Part shown: positions 33,311 through 44,395 of the stretch, one piece after another | Numbering within the stretch: position 1 is the first letter of the stretch | How the letters are laid out: every line of letters begins with the position of its first letter | Made by a program: the position numbers and the translations under genes | Notes under the pieces: generated by a model | What the model was told of the DNA's origin: nothing | The model's input: the letters and a program-made list of their open reading frames with translations, nothing else | Database searches by the model: none | Source of the DNA: Gnetum montanum | Taxonomy: Eukaryota; Streptophyta; Gnetopsida; Gnetales; Gnetaceae | Direction of reading: 5' to 3' | Length of the DNA stretch: 62,471 bases | NCBI GenBank assembly: GCA_015680685.1 | Contig: MNCI01021515.1 | Location: 192,287-254,757, forward strand

Positions 33311-34023
33311 ACTAGTCGATGTGCAATAGACCAAACGTTATCATGAATCTAGAATGGTTAATGCACATAACACATCGGAGAAAAGATGACCTCACTCATT
33401 ATTTTGGATCTCCCCCTTCTAACTTAGTCATGGGGGAGATGGCCACCTATGCTAATCAGTCAAGGCCCTCAATTCCTTTTAAAGTTTTTATTTTACACAT
33501 TTTTGTTTTACAAATTTCTTTAACTCTCCTTGTTTTTGTTTTGCAACATCATTCATACTTTTTCATTTATTTGTGTGATTATTTATTTTGTTAAGGTTTG
33601 TCACCTAATAAGTGCTCTTGGAGATGGTATGAATTGTATTCCATTGATTGCTAATGTTTGGTTTTTACCTTTGAGTGATGATGTTGATACTAAGGTATGG
33701 TTCTTTTGATATAACAGGCAATGAATCCATGTCATCCATGCATCCATGAATTTCTATGGTCTCTCTTGGCTTGGAAGTGTGCAGTCCCTTTCCTTCAATA
33801 ATAATAAGAATTATCAATGAATTAGTGACTGGGCATTTCTCAAACTAAGGAAGGACTCAAGGATTGAAAAGGGTGTGACTTCAAGGGAACTTGATGCATT
33901 TGTGTTGGCCATTCTCTTGGGTGCTTGGATATTTTCTTCTTGAGTCTTCCGTACCATTCCGATGCTACTCCATTATCAAGAAGTTGAGCTAATAAAAATA
34001 ATAAGTCTTTGCATGGTGTGGTT
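33310..34023 (+). other. Deletion junction and proximal 3' tail of element O
   Basis: Near 33335 the PR-RT linker passes directly into the post-integrase segment (SPPSNLVMGEMATYANQ near 33410), so about 3 kb of RT-RH-INT present in B is missing. The motif TTAGTCATGGGGGAGA is at 33424-33439. The tail to 34023 matches B 6480-6080 (minus) and stops at TGGTGTGGTT, where N inserted; B reads on as TTCTCAT. Confidence 0.7.
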
Positions 34024-35990
34024 TGAAAACACCATAAAAGTTTGGCCTAACACTTTTAAACAAGATTCAAGCTAAGTCATGCAGCTACCTAAGCATGAGT
34101 ACAACATGACCAAACTTGGAGGCCTCCGAAATAGCCCCTGATGGTTCATGATTCAATAGGCAAGGTTCCCCATGGGGCCCATAGGTGACTACACCAACTT
34201 TTGACATCCAAAATCAAAAGTTTCAAGCTCAAAATGATTGGTTTTGGCTACATTTTCAGACACTACCTAGCGTAAGGATCAAAGTCACCAACTTTTGGAG
34301 CCCCAAAACTGAGCCAAAATAGGCTGAAATCAAGCACAAGGATCCTCCATGACTTTCACCAAGGTCCCTAGCAGCTCCTAGCCTCTACATTTTGATCTTA
34401 AATGAGGTATTTTCAGTTGGTGACGCTGGGGTTACTTTTTCAGATGCTACACAGCGTGACCAAACAAGAATGGCTCAATTTAGGAATCTCCAGGTAGAAT
34501 TTTGACATGAATTTGACTCCCAGGAGATAGGCAACAACTGTACATGTTCACAGGCCTTAGAAAATCAAGATTTGGGCTTCAAACGTGCCATTTAAGCTTG
34601 GTCACGCTGGGGCCACACTTTGATCACGCTGCACAGCGTAAGAACAACATGACCAAAATAAACAGGCTTGAATCAAAAACCAAACGGAGTCAAAATTTGC
34701 ACCCAGGCCACCCTGGAGAGTAGGCAGTAGTCAAGAAATATCAAACAAGCATCAGTGTATAAAAATGAGCTCAAAACAGGGTAGAAACACTTGGTGACGC
34801 TGGGGTTACTTTTTTAGGCGCTACACAGCGTAATGCCCAGCGTAATCAACCAAAATAGGGCCAAAACGACATCCAAATCAGTCCAAATTTGGCACACAGA
34901 ACCATCATGACCCATGGCATGCAGATCCACTCTAAAAATGGGTCTCAAAGGTCAAAAATGAGTTAAAAATGCACTATTTTTAGGTCATACACTGTTAGTC
35001 ACGCTGGCATGCTTCCAGCAGTGTAAAACCCAGCGTAAACACTTCCATACGCTGGACGTCAGACGCTGGACGCCAGACGTTGATGCCAGAATAGGATATG
35101 CACACATCAGAGCCAGATCCACACATGATGGAGGATTTGGTAGCACAAAAATAGCACAGAATTGCAGATCCGGAGGCCAGACACCCTGATCCATGCTTGT
35201 ACATTAACATTTGTTGCATTTTTGACATTTTTTTTCAGTATTTCAAGTTCTTACGTGGGGCATTACACATGCTAGCCTAAGAGATCTTGGACACTGTGCT
35301 GTACATTATAATATTTCATACATCCAGTCAATGCTCACACCTGTCATCCGATCTGAATTTTTCTTACCTTGCAGCCACTAATCTTCTCCTAGATCCGAAT
35401 ATCACGCCCAAGATCCTATAAATCCCCTATTTTTTCACGAGATCAAGGTTCGGAAAATTGGAATCTCACACACTTAAGAAATTTGGGCATCAATCTCATA
35501 CGCTAGGCTTCATACAAACTTGAACATTGTACACCTGCAATCCAAAACCTGCATCTTCCCAGCATCTGTTCTCATCCATCGAGGCTAAACGTCCACCTTG
35601 CAACCACTCCGCAACTGCGTTCTGACCGATGCACATTCTATATTTTTTATCAAAACAAAGAATTTGCACTATTGCCCAGATTCGTGCAGTTTACATTATT
35701 GTTCTTGTTCATATTCTTTTTCCTATTTTCATTATCTATTATTTAAACAGTTTACATTCGTTTTCGTTCGTTTATGTTCAGTTTTGCATTTGTTTACGTA
35801 TAACCCAATGCATCGTAATTGTGTATGTTTGAGAAAGTCCTCATTTGATCTGCGTGTGGACCATTCAAGGCACTCTGCCTCCGTTGATTTCCAACTTGCC
35901 CTCAGGTGAAGGCAGGGTCTTATTGTTTCATCCGTAGATCTCTCGGTGTCTGTTCATTCTAGCCTCTCACCAACGATTTTGGACGGTACA
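34024..35990 (+). repeat. Left LTR of element N
   Basis: 1967 bp, TGAAAACACC to GGACGGTACA. It aligns with 42274-44249 along its full length. It contains five copies of an approximately 170-205 bp unit built on CACGCTGG...CAGCGT inverted motifs (near 34255, 34430, 34605, 34796 and 35000). TATA box CCTATAAATCC at 35415-35425 follows the array. Confidence 0.85.
35417..35423 (+). promoter_or_regulatory. TATA box of the N left LTR
   Basis: TATAAAT within GATCCTATAAATCCCC; the identical block is at 43676-43682 in the right LTR. Transcription would start near 35450. Confidence 0.65.
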
Positions 35991-35996
35991 GTAAAA

Positions 35997-36013
35997 TGGC
36001 ACTAGAAGGAGGG
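35997..36013 (+). other. Primer-binding site of element N
   Basis: TGGCACTAGAAGGAGGG, six bases after the LTR's terminal CA; one base different from the PBS of element A. Confidence 0.75.
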
Positions 36014-36089
36014 ATGAACTTGTTTTCTATTTAGTCAAAATGCTGATCACATTACCTTTTCAAACGCTGCCCAAACCAAGTGTTGAAAC

Positions 36090-36412
36090 CACACTGCTAC
36101 AATGTTCACGCTGCTATAGTGCTCACGCTGCTACAATGCTTATGCTGCTACAGTGCTCACGTTGCTACAGTACTACTACAGTGTGTTTTCAACAAAAACA
36201 CACAAAATGCATCCATTTCAAAGCCGAATTCACAGTAATTCGCACCTAGACAAATTTTCAGTGTTCACACATTGAACACTTAGAAAAATTTTGAGTGTTC
36301 ACATGCTGGACACTTAGACAAATTTTCAGTGTTCACATGTTGGACACTTAGATAAATTTTGAGTGTTCACACGCTGGACACTTAGATAAATTTTTAGTAT
36401 TCATATGTTGCT
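36090..36412 (+). repeat. Two tandem repeat arrays in the leader of element N
   Basis: 36090-36180: about five 17-18 bp units of CACGCTGCTACAGTGCT. 36243-36412: five 34-bp units of CACTTAGACAAATTTTCAGT plus GTTCACATGTTGGA. Between them lies GTGTGTTTTCAACAAAAACACAC, a small foldback. These arrays lie between PBS and gag, where packaging signals are normally found. Confidence 0.85.
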
Positions 36413-36800
36413 TGTTGGTCACGATGCAGTTGGTCATGAACACTTAGAAAATTTTTTTTCACATGCTGCCAGGTTCTTACGCTAGACACTTAGAAAATTT
36501 TTGACAACTTAAATTTCACATGCTGCAGTTTTGCACATGTTGCACATTGCACACACTGCATACTGCATAGACTTGACATGCTGCACATGTTGCACACTCA
36601 GCCCTAACCATATGCTGCACACTTAGCCCGAAGCACACTTGGCACTTGTTAGCCAGCCCGTATGCTGCCCCATTACACATCACCATGGAGTCATCTTAGA
36701 ACTCTAACGCATGCATCTTCGTAATCCTCACACATGAATAGTACAACTTTATGTATGTGAAGATTCAGACCAACCTTTCCCTTAACACCATAGAATAGGA
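36413..36800 (+). other. Distal leader of element N
   Basis: CACATGCTGC-rich degenerate repeats to about 36670 (GTTGCACATTGCACAC), then entry into gag. No start codon can be fixed. Confidence 0.4.
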
Positions 36801-38700
36801 GGTAAAAGAAAACTTCGAGTGCATATACATGGGAGGTCATGAATTCACTCCCTCTGTATATGCCATCATCCCCCTTTCTGAGCCCCAGCATCGACTCATC
36901 TCCCAGCTCCTTATGGTAAGAAGCCAAAACTCACAGCGACCCATTTAGGAGCCCCAAAACCAAGACGAGGAAGATGAATCCGCAGCACAATCTGAACATG
37001 AGGATTTATATTACACCCTCACTCCCCATGCCTACGTGAACAAATCATTCCACCCTTGCATGGGATAGATGGCCCCTCACCAAGTGTCAACGAGCACACA
37101 AGCACCGATATCCCGACAAAGATTACCCACGTCCATCTCCACCCAGTACATACTGCATATGCAAACACATGGAGCCCCTTTCATCACTTCAGCTTCACAC
37201 ATCCAGGGTATCACTTCACAGTTTGTGGCTAGGTAAGGAACCATACTCCTTGTTCAACAACCCACTCACTTCAACGTGCCACACCACACAACCACAACTC
37301 TGAACGTTTCTCTACAGCAACAAATGACAACCCAATAATCTCACCAACCAACTAATCTACCTACCGCTCAAGAGTGGGAATTAGCAAAACAATGGATGCA
37401 AGCGTTAGCTAAAGAGGTAAAGCACCTCAAAACGGCAATCATTGAACAAGTTAAAGTACTAGAATTCTGCCAAGATGATCCAATTAGCTCTTCAGTGCCA
37501 CTGTTAGCTTTACCCAAGGGAATCACACTGCCCCAGTTAACCAAGTACAATGGGAAGGGAGATTCAAATGCTCACTTAGTCACATTTCGATCAGAAACTC
37601 TATTGCTTCAAGCTTGGCCCCACGCAATCTTGTGCATGTTCGCTATGTCCTTAACGGGCGTAGCCTTAGACTGGTACCGAGCCCTGCCATGTAACTCCAT
37701 ATCCTCTCTTAAGGATCTATTACACTAGTTCATTACTAGGTTTAAGTACAACTTGAAGCTTAAAGTAACACTAGACACTCTGATACAGGTGAAACAACCG
37801 CCACTAGAGCCTGTGCAGAAGCTCATTCAACGATGGAGCGCAGCCCCTAATGAACTTCATGAGCCCATCCCTAAAACGTATTTGCTTATGATTCTGAAGG
37901 GAGCCATGAATGACTTCGTTAAGTCCAAACTGTACTACCTAAGTACTCAAATGTTGAGCCAAGCCTGCACGTAGATCAAGAACATTAAACAAGTTGCACA
38001 AACTAGCAATGATCCTACCTATGTGGCTTACAAGAACCAACATGTTGCCAAATAGCAGACAACAACAAAAATTGTAGCTACAAGTACAAAAACAACAAAC
38101 ACCAGTTCAGCCTATTTGCAATGACAGGGGCCACCCTAAGGCCCAACTTTTAGCACAAGAATTGCTCTAAGTATACATCGCTACCCATGCTACCCTCTGA
38201 ACTACTAGAGCAACTCCTCAAAATTGGGCAAATCCAATACAAAAAAGTAGTGGAGAATGCCCATCGAAGGCACAACAGGTACTGCGAGCTACTAAGGAAC
38301 CCCACCTTAGCAATACCAAATGAGCGCCTGGTCCCACGACACTTCAAGTTAGATCAATTCTGTTACTACCACCAGATGTCTAGTCATAATACCGACAACT
38401 GTTGTGCCTTACAGGATGATCTTCAGACAATGATAGAATGGGGCCAACTCAATATCAACACCTTGAGTCAACCTAGCATAAATGATGCCTCCTATGTCAT
38501 AAACTCTATTAGCATAGGAAGCAAGCCCAAACCTGTGCGACAACCTTTCACTATCTGTATGCCTCTTAGCAAGGCAATGATCCCCTCTGCCTCCACGAGC
38601 AAGAGGCCTTCCATGGTCATCCAGGTGCCACCTCGAGCACCTATAAAACCTTTTGTGGTCAAAGTACCACCACAATTGTCCGTTAAGATGTTAAACTAGC
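36800..38700 (+). pseudogene. gag: Gag of element N, few stops
   Basis: One plus-strand frame with about eight TAG/TAA stops. It opens with MGGHEFTPSVYAIIPLSEPQ (36828), then acidic QDEEDESAAQSEHEDLYY and a Ser/Thr/Gln-rich stretch. From 37396, QALAKEVKHLKTAIIEQVKV, LEFCQDDPIS, LPQLTKYNGKGDSNAHLVTF and LDWYRALPCNSISSLKDLLH form the capsid domain, followed by VKQPPLEPVQKLIQRW. A variant zinc knuckle C-YY-H-QMSS-H-NTDN-C lies at 38361-38402, and a Pro/Lys-rich tail follows to a TAG at 38697. The frame continues as a Pro/Lys/Thr-rich linker. CX2HX4HX4C is the Tat-type knuckle. Confidence 0.75.
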
Positions 38701-39310
38701 ATGATGCACCGACCAAAACCGCAAAGAAACCTTTCGTCATCAAGGTGCCACAACAAGCTAGTCAAACACCAAGGACTCCTCCCAAACTACCATTTGTCAT
38801 AAAGGTGCCACCACGTGATGACCCCTCACCTACCTAGAGCCCAACTGTAGGCAATGTCTCAATCTCTTCTCCCTTAAGAGTCAACCTTGCCAACAACACA
38901 GGTAAGCCTACCAAATGGCAACAGAAGAGGACAAAAAAACAACAAACAACCTCCACACCCAAAACAAAAGCCATCCCAAGCAAGCAATAATTGAACATTG
39001 GGGCCCCTACCCCTAATCTCAAGCAAACCAGGCCCAAGCCCTCTATGCAGGAGGCCCATCCCTCAATCCACACGAAGGAAGCCAAAGCCAACATAATGAC
39101 CAATAACACAGACTTCGTAGTTGCACTAGGCTAGGTAAAAAAACACTCAAACAGAAGAACACAACAATGAGCTTGTACAACTTTGTCATGACTTCAACCA
39201 TTCACCATGAAGCCTTGACTCAAACGTTAGCATCCATTCTTGTTATGGAGGACATCCCCGCAAATGAGGAATCCATCCGTGCAATAATTTCGTAACACAC
39301 ACCACAAGGA
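38701..39310 (+). pseudogene. Pro/Lys/Thr-rich gag-PR linker of element N
   Basis: Repeats of FVIKVPP-like text (38640-38815: KPFVVKVPPQ, KPFVIKVPQQ, LPFVIKVPPR) make a three-fold internal repeat. Then QQKRTKKQQTTSTPK and ALTQTLASILVMEDIPANEE lead into the protease. Stops present. Confidence 0.6.
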
Positions 39311-40090
39311 TTGGGTTCAAACACCTTAACCTTTCGCAATGATGCAGTTAAAGTCAACCTCGAACGAGGGGAGGTCACAATAGCTCCATTGTCAATTAGT
39401 GTACGTGTTGGGCAATGTACCATTCGTAGAGTGCACATTGATGACGGTGCGAGAACAAATGTAGCTTTATACTCTGTCATCAACAAACTAGGCATGGCAT
39501 ATGAGATCATGCCAACAAAAACTATATATTTAAAATCATTCAATAGGTCACGTGTCACAGTTAAGGGCACAATCAACTTAGCCTTTGTGGTAAGAGAAAA
39601 ATTCCCCACCAGTGCGGAATTCACTATCATAGAAGAGATTCCAAGTTTCAACATGATTCTTGGTAGACCTTGGCTAGCCCAACAGTGGGCTGTTTCCTCA
39701 CCGATACATCAAGAAATCCGTCTTCCATACGAAGGTGGACAAGTCATCATACATGGCGATAACATTCCCTTTCAATCCATCCACAACATAGACATGTCAC
39801 AAGTATTGAGAGAAGAATCTTTTGATGGAACACCCACGGCAACAAACGCAACACCTAGAGCTAAAATGCCCGAACGAGTGGTAAAAACTGAAAGCCTCCC
39901 AGAGCAACCAAAACCTAGCACGCCTCCTAGGCCACATCCAGCTAGGAAGCAACCACATGATCAAGGCAACCCTATAGCCAAAAACACATCTGATCCCCAC
40001 CCACTCTTTACCTTTGTTCATTGTGCATACATCACCTTAGTTTGCATTGTACTAGCTCACATGTTTGCATGTGGCCTGAAAAGGCCTTAA
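39311..40090 (+). CDS. Aspartic protease of element N, open frame
   Basis: 259 codons without a stop. The active-site segment RRVHIDDGARTNVA (about residues 38-51) fits the Tat retropepsin V-x-I-D-x-G-A pattern, with a second Asp in place of the usual Gly/Ser. NKLGMAYEIMP follows, then SFNMILGRPWLAQQWAVSSP (about 116-135) and IHQEIRLPYEGGQVIIHGD. From about residue 165 the protein is Pro/Thr/Lys rich and ends in a hydrophobic stretch (CAYITLVCIVLAHMFACGL), not usual for the family and possibly a chance extension. It retains both key motifs, so it may be functional. RT should follow but does not. Confidence 0.8.
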   Translation: MGSNTLTFRNDAVKVNLERGEVTIAPLSISVRVGQCTIRRVHIDDGARTNVALYSVINKLGMAYEIMPTKTIYLKSFNRSRVTVKGTINLAFVVREKFPTSAEFTIIEEIPSFNMILGRPWLAQQWAVSSPIHQEIRLPYEGGQVIIHGDNIPFQSIHNIDMSQVLREESFDGTPTATNATPRAKMPERVVKTESLPEQPKPSTPPRPHPARKQPHDQGNPIAKNTSDPHPLFTFVHCAYITLVCIVLAHMFACGLKRP

Positions 40091-40245
40091 ACTAACACAC
40101 GGCCTAGAAAGGCCCTAAACTACTACTTTTCACATTATTTTCTATTTTACCTGTGAATTTAGGTTTTTTTTTCAATAGTTACTACTTCACATTGTGTCCT
40201 CTAGTTTCTTTTTTTGCAAGATCACCTAGACGTACGTGCATGCAT

Positions 40246-40985
40246 CCACAGATTTGTCCTAGCATCACAACAGTAAACTGATACCATAGATTCGTCCTGG
40301 CATCACGATGGTAAATTGATACCACAGATTCGTCCTGGCATGATGATGATAAACTGATACCATAGATTCATCCCGGCATCATAACGGTAAACTGATACCA
40401 CAGATTCATCTTGGCATCATGATGGTAAACTGATACCACAGATTTGTCCTAGCATCACGACAGTAAAATGATACCATAGATTCATCCTGGCATCATGACG
40501 ATAAACTGATACCACAGATTCGTCTTGGCATCATGATGGTAAACTGACACCATAGATTCATCCTGGCATCACGATGGTAAATTGATACCACAGATTCGTC
40601 CTGGCATGATGATGATAAACTGACACCATAGATTCATCCCGGCATCATAACGGTAAACTGATACCACAGATTCATATTGGCATCATGATGGTAAACTGAT
40701 ACCATAGATTCATCCTGGCATCATGACGATAAACTGATACCACAGATTCGTCTTGGCATCATGATGGTAAACTGATACCATAGATTCATCCTGGCATCAC
40801 GATGCTAAACTGATACCATAGATTCATCCTGGCATCATGATGATAAAATGATACCATAGATTCATCCTGGCATCATGACGATAAACTGATACCATAGATT
40901 CATCCTGGCATCACGATGGTAAATTGATACCATAGATTTGTCTTGGAATCATGACAATAAATTGATACCACAGATCGTCCGGAAT
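40246..40985 (+). repeat. 38-bp tandem array in place of pol in element N
   Basis: About 19 head-to-tail copies of CACAGATTCGTCCTGGCATC followed by ACGATGGTAAACTGATAC. CACAG and CATAG starts alternate in part, suggesting a 76-bp higher-order unit. The array decays at 40985-41165 into ACTATAAACTAGC-type fragments. No spacer-repeat organisation. Confidence 0.95.
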
Positions 40986-42273
40986 GACAATAAACTACCA
41001 CACTCTCATCTGATAGAGTCCGCTAAGACTATAAACTAGCTTGCCTCTCCATAGTTCGCCACAACTATAAACTAGCATTGCAGTATCCACTATGACGCTA
41101 AACTGGCAACGTCCAATGGGTTATGATGTAAAACTAACCCATGATAGTTTGCCAAGACTATAAACTGGCAACTTCTTCACTAGCCTCCGAATCCATTGTG
41201 TTGCACGCAGTGTCTCCATCCCATCGATTGCATCCATGTTTAAAGTGTTAAGCTAACTCATTCACTCGTGGTTTTCTTGTCTTCTTGGAGTTGTGTTTGC
41301 AGTATGACATCCAGAGGTGTTCATACACAGATGCACTTCATCATGGCAACAAGGTACCACATTGTTCCTGATGCATGTAACCAGGTTAATCAAATCATTC
41401 ACAAGTACATTCCCAATTCCCTAAACATCCCTTATTCCCTATCATGTTCTCTCTACCCTATTTAGTTACATTTCCTAGATACATCCTAGTCATCTCAAAA
41501 CTCTGAACACATGGTTGCACACTGTAACTCTCCAGGCAGTTGCAACACACAACACAACACATGAAACAGATACAAGCACACAAGCACAAGTACAACACTG
41601 AAAAAATGCTCTTTCCAAAAAAAAAAAAGCAAAATAAAAAAATAAAAAAAAAGGAAAAGATTAGAAAAAGAAACAAAGAAAGAAATCAAAGAGCAAAATA
41701 CATCATAAGGCCATTGGATCTTGCCATCCAAGCCCCAGACAGGAAGGCAATTATCTTGAAAGAAAACACTCGTGTATCAAACAATTATGTTGCATCCCAC
41801 TGTGTGGCTTTGGCTGTTGGACAATGGGTTCCCTTTGACACTCAGCAAGGATCCTGTTTCTCCAAAGAACACACCACCTCATCGCATGGCTTTGGTTGTG
41901 ACAACGAGTTCTCTTAAGTAGGACATAAGAGTCTCGTTCATGCAAAGGATACACATTCCATGCCTTGGTTCCAAGTCCGCTGGATACTGGCTATTGACAA
42001 GGACCAACATGATGTGTTCACACAAGATAATTCCCCTTCCCATAGTTAAAAAAAATCATCCCTTCATCAATCCCTAATCTCACAATAACAAACCTTCACC
42101 CTATACATCTCAAAACCTCATTTACCGATCCCATGTACTTCTGAATATGGTGCGATGACATCTAGCTAAGTGCTAAAGAACAATGCTTGATACCGAATTG
42201 TTCATGGTGTTTTGTACTTCTTTGTCGATGCCTCTTGGATAGATTCCTCTAGGCATCAACAAAGAGGGGCCAA
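40986..42273 (+). other. 3' region and PPT of element N
   Basis: 40986-41230 holds degenerate array fragments. 41560-41700 is an A-rich run (AAAAAAAAAAGC, AAATAAAAAAAAAGG) that gives false Lys-rich frames. 42240-42270 has a small hairpin (GATGCCTCTTGGATAGATTC ... GAGGCATC-like). The purine run CAACAAAGAGGGGCCAA (42257-42273) directly before the LTR start is the polypurine tract. No gene found. Confidence 0.6.
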
Positions 42274-44249
42274 TGAAAACACCACAAAATTTTGGCCTAG
42301 CACTTTCACACAAGATTCAAGTTAAGTCATGCAGGTACCCAAGCATGAGTACAGCATGACCAAACTTGGAGGCATCCAAAACAGCCCCCGATGGTTCACA
42401 ATTCAACAGGCAAGGTCCCCTTGGGGTCCATAGGTGACTGCACCAACTTCTGGCATCCAGAATCAAAAGTTTTGGGCTCAAAATGCTTGGTTTTGACTAA
42501 GTACACTTTGGCTACATTTTCAGACATTGCCCAGTGTAAGGATCAGCATCGCCAACTTTTGGAGCCCCAAAACTGAGCCAAAATAGGCTGAAATCAAGCA
42601 CAAGGACCCTCCATGACTTTCACCAAGGTCCTTAGTAGCTCCTAGCCTCCAAAAAATCAACATTTGGACCTTAAATGAGGTATTTTCAGTTGGTGATGCT
42701 GGGGTTACTTTTTTAGACGTTGCATAGCATGACCAAATAAGAATGGCTTAATTCAGGCATCTCCAGGTAGAATTTTGACATTAATTAGACTCTTGAGAGC
42801 TAGGAAATAATTGTACATGTTCACAGGCTTTAGAAAATCAAGATTTGGACTTCAAACGTGCCATTTAAACTTTGTCATGCTGGGGCCACACTTTGGTCAT
42901 GCTGCACAGCGTAAGAGCAGCGTGACCAAACTAAACAGGCCTGAAACAAAAATCAAACGGAGTCAAACATTACACCCAAGCCACCCTAGAGAGTAGGCAA
43001 TAGTCAAGCAACATCAAACAGGCATCAGCATACAAAAATGAGCTTAAAATAGGGTAGAAACACTTGGTGATGCTAGGGTTACTTTTTCAGGCACTACACA
43101 ACGTAATGCCTAGCATAATCAACCAAAACAGGGCCAAAATGACATCCAAATTAGCCCAAATTTGGCACACAGAACCCTCATGATCCATGGCATGCAGATC
43201 CACTCTAAAAATGGGTCTCACAAGTAAAAAATGACTCTGAAAATGCACTATTTTAAGGTCATACGCTGTTAGTCACGCTGGCATGCTTCTAGCAGCGTAA
43301 AACCCAGCGTAAACACTTTCATACGTTGGATGCCAGACACTGACACCAAAATAGGCTGTGCATACATCAGAGCCATATCTATGCATGTTGGAGGCTTTGG
43401 CAGCACAAAAACATCATAAAACTGTAGATCCGGAGGCCAGACACCTAGATCCACGCTTGTACATCAACATTTGTTGCATTTTTGACATTTTTTTTAGTGT
43501 TTCAAGTTCTTACGTGGGGCATTACGCATGCTAGTGTAAGAGATCTTGGACGTTGTGCTGTACATTGTAACATTTTGTAGATCTAGTCAATGCTCACACC
43601 TGTCACCTGATCCAAATTTTTCTTACCCCGCAGCCACTGATCTTCTCCCAGATCCGAATCTCACGCCCAAGATCCTATAAATCCCCTATTTTTCCACGAG
43701 ATCAAGGTTCAGAAAATTAGAATCTCACACACTTAAGAAATTTGGACATCAATCTCAAATTCTAGGCTTCATACAGACTTGGACACTGTACACTTGCAAT
43801 CCAAAACTTGCATCTTCCTAGCATCTGTTCTCATCCATTGGGGCTAAATGTTCACCTTGTGACCACTCCGCAACTGCGTTCTGACCAGTGCACATTCTAA
43901 ATTTTTTATCAATACAAATAGTTTACATTATTGCCCAAATTCATGTAGTTTACATTATTATTCTTGTTCATATTCTTTTTCCTATTTTCATTATCTATTA
44001 TTTAAACAGTTTACATTCATTTTTGTTCGTTTATGTTCAGTTTTGCATATGTTTACGTATAACCCAACGCATCGCAATTGCGTATGTTTGGAGCAGTCCT
44101 CATTTGATCCATGTGCAGACCATTTAAGACACTCTACCTTTGTTGATTTCTAGCTTGCCCTCAGGCGAAGGCAAGATCTTACTGTTTCATCCGTAGATCT
44201 CTTAGTGTCCGTTCATTCCAGCCTCTCACTGACGATTTTGGATGATACA
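42274..44249 (+). repeat. Right LTR of element N
   Basis: 1976 bp, TGAAAACACC to GGATGATACA, colinear with 34024-35990. Its CpGs in the CACGCTGG motifs are more often decayed than in the left copy (GATGCTGGGG for GACGCTGGGG). TATA at 43676-43682. Confidence 0.85.
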
Positions 44250-44395
44250 GTAAAATGATGCTAGAAGGAGGGCCAAACTTGTTTTCTGTTTAATCAAAAT
44301 GCTGATAACGTTACCTGTTCAAACGCTGCCCAAACCAAGTGCTGGAACCACGCTGCTACAGTGCTCACGCTGCTACAGTGCTCACGCTGCTACGG
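44250..44395 (+). repeat. Duplicated PBS and leader after the right LTR of element N
   Basis: GTAAAATGATGCTAGAAGGAGGG and the following text match 35991-36160, including the first GCTGCTACAGTGCTCACG units. LTR-internal-LTR-leader is not a normal element end; the copy stops at 44395. Confidence 0.75.

Larger units (their letters stand above)
34024..44395 (+). mobile_element. Element N: Tat-like gag-protease element without pol, nested in O
   Basis: LTR 34024-35990, PBS, repeat-rich leader, gag, protease, a 38-bp tandem array, a short 3' region, PPT and right LTR 42274-44249 followed by 146 bp of leader. The internal region (6.3 kb) has no RT, RNase H or integrase. This resembles the TR-GAG type of non-autonomous element, plus a protease; G could be its autonomous relative because the proteases are similar. 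The left flank is TGGTT; no matching duplication is found at the right end, which is rearranged. Confidence 0.8.

Noticed and set aside
34985-35228. Two minus-strand frames of 69 and 77 codons
   Set aside because: They lie in the LTR of N, overlap each other in different registers, and the right LTR does not conserve both.
36181-36191. GTGTGTTTTCA as the end of N's LTR
   Set aside because: It is inverted to TGAAAACAC, but the PBS at 35997 precedes it and the right copy lacks it; the end at 35990 fits better.
40246-40985. CRISPR-like regular repeats
   Set aside because: Units are contiguous 38-bp tandem copies without unique spacers, inside a plant retrotransposon.
41540-41917. 125-codon lysine-rich frame in element N
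   Set aside because: Arises from an A-rich low-complexity run; no counterpart in the related element H.
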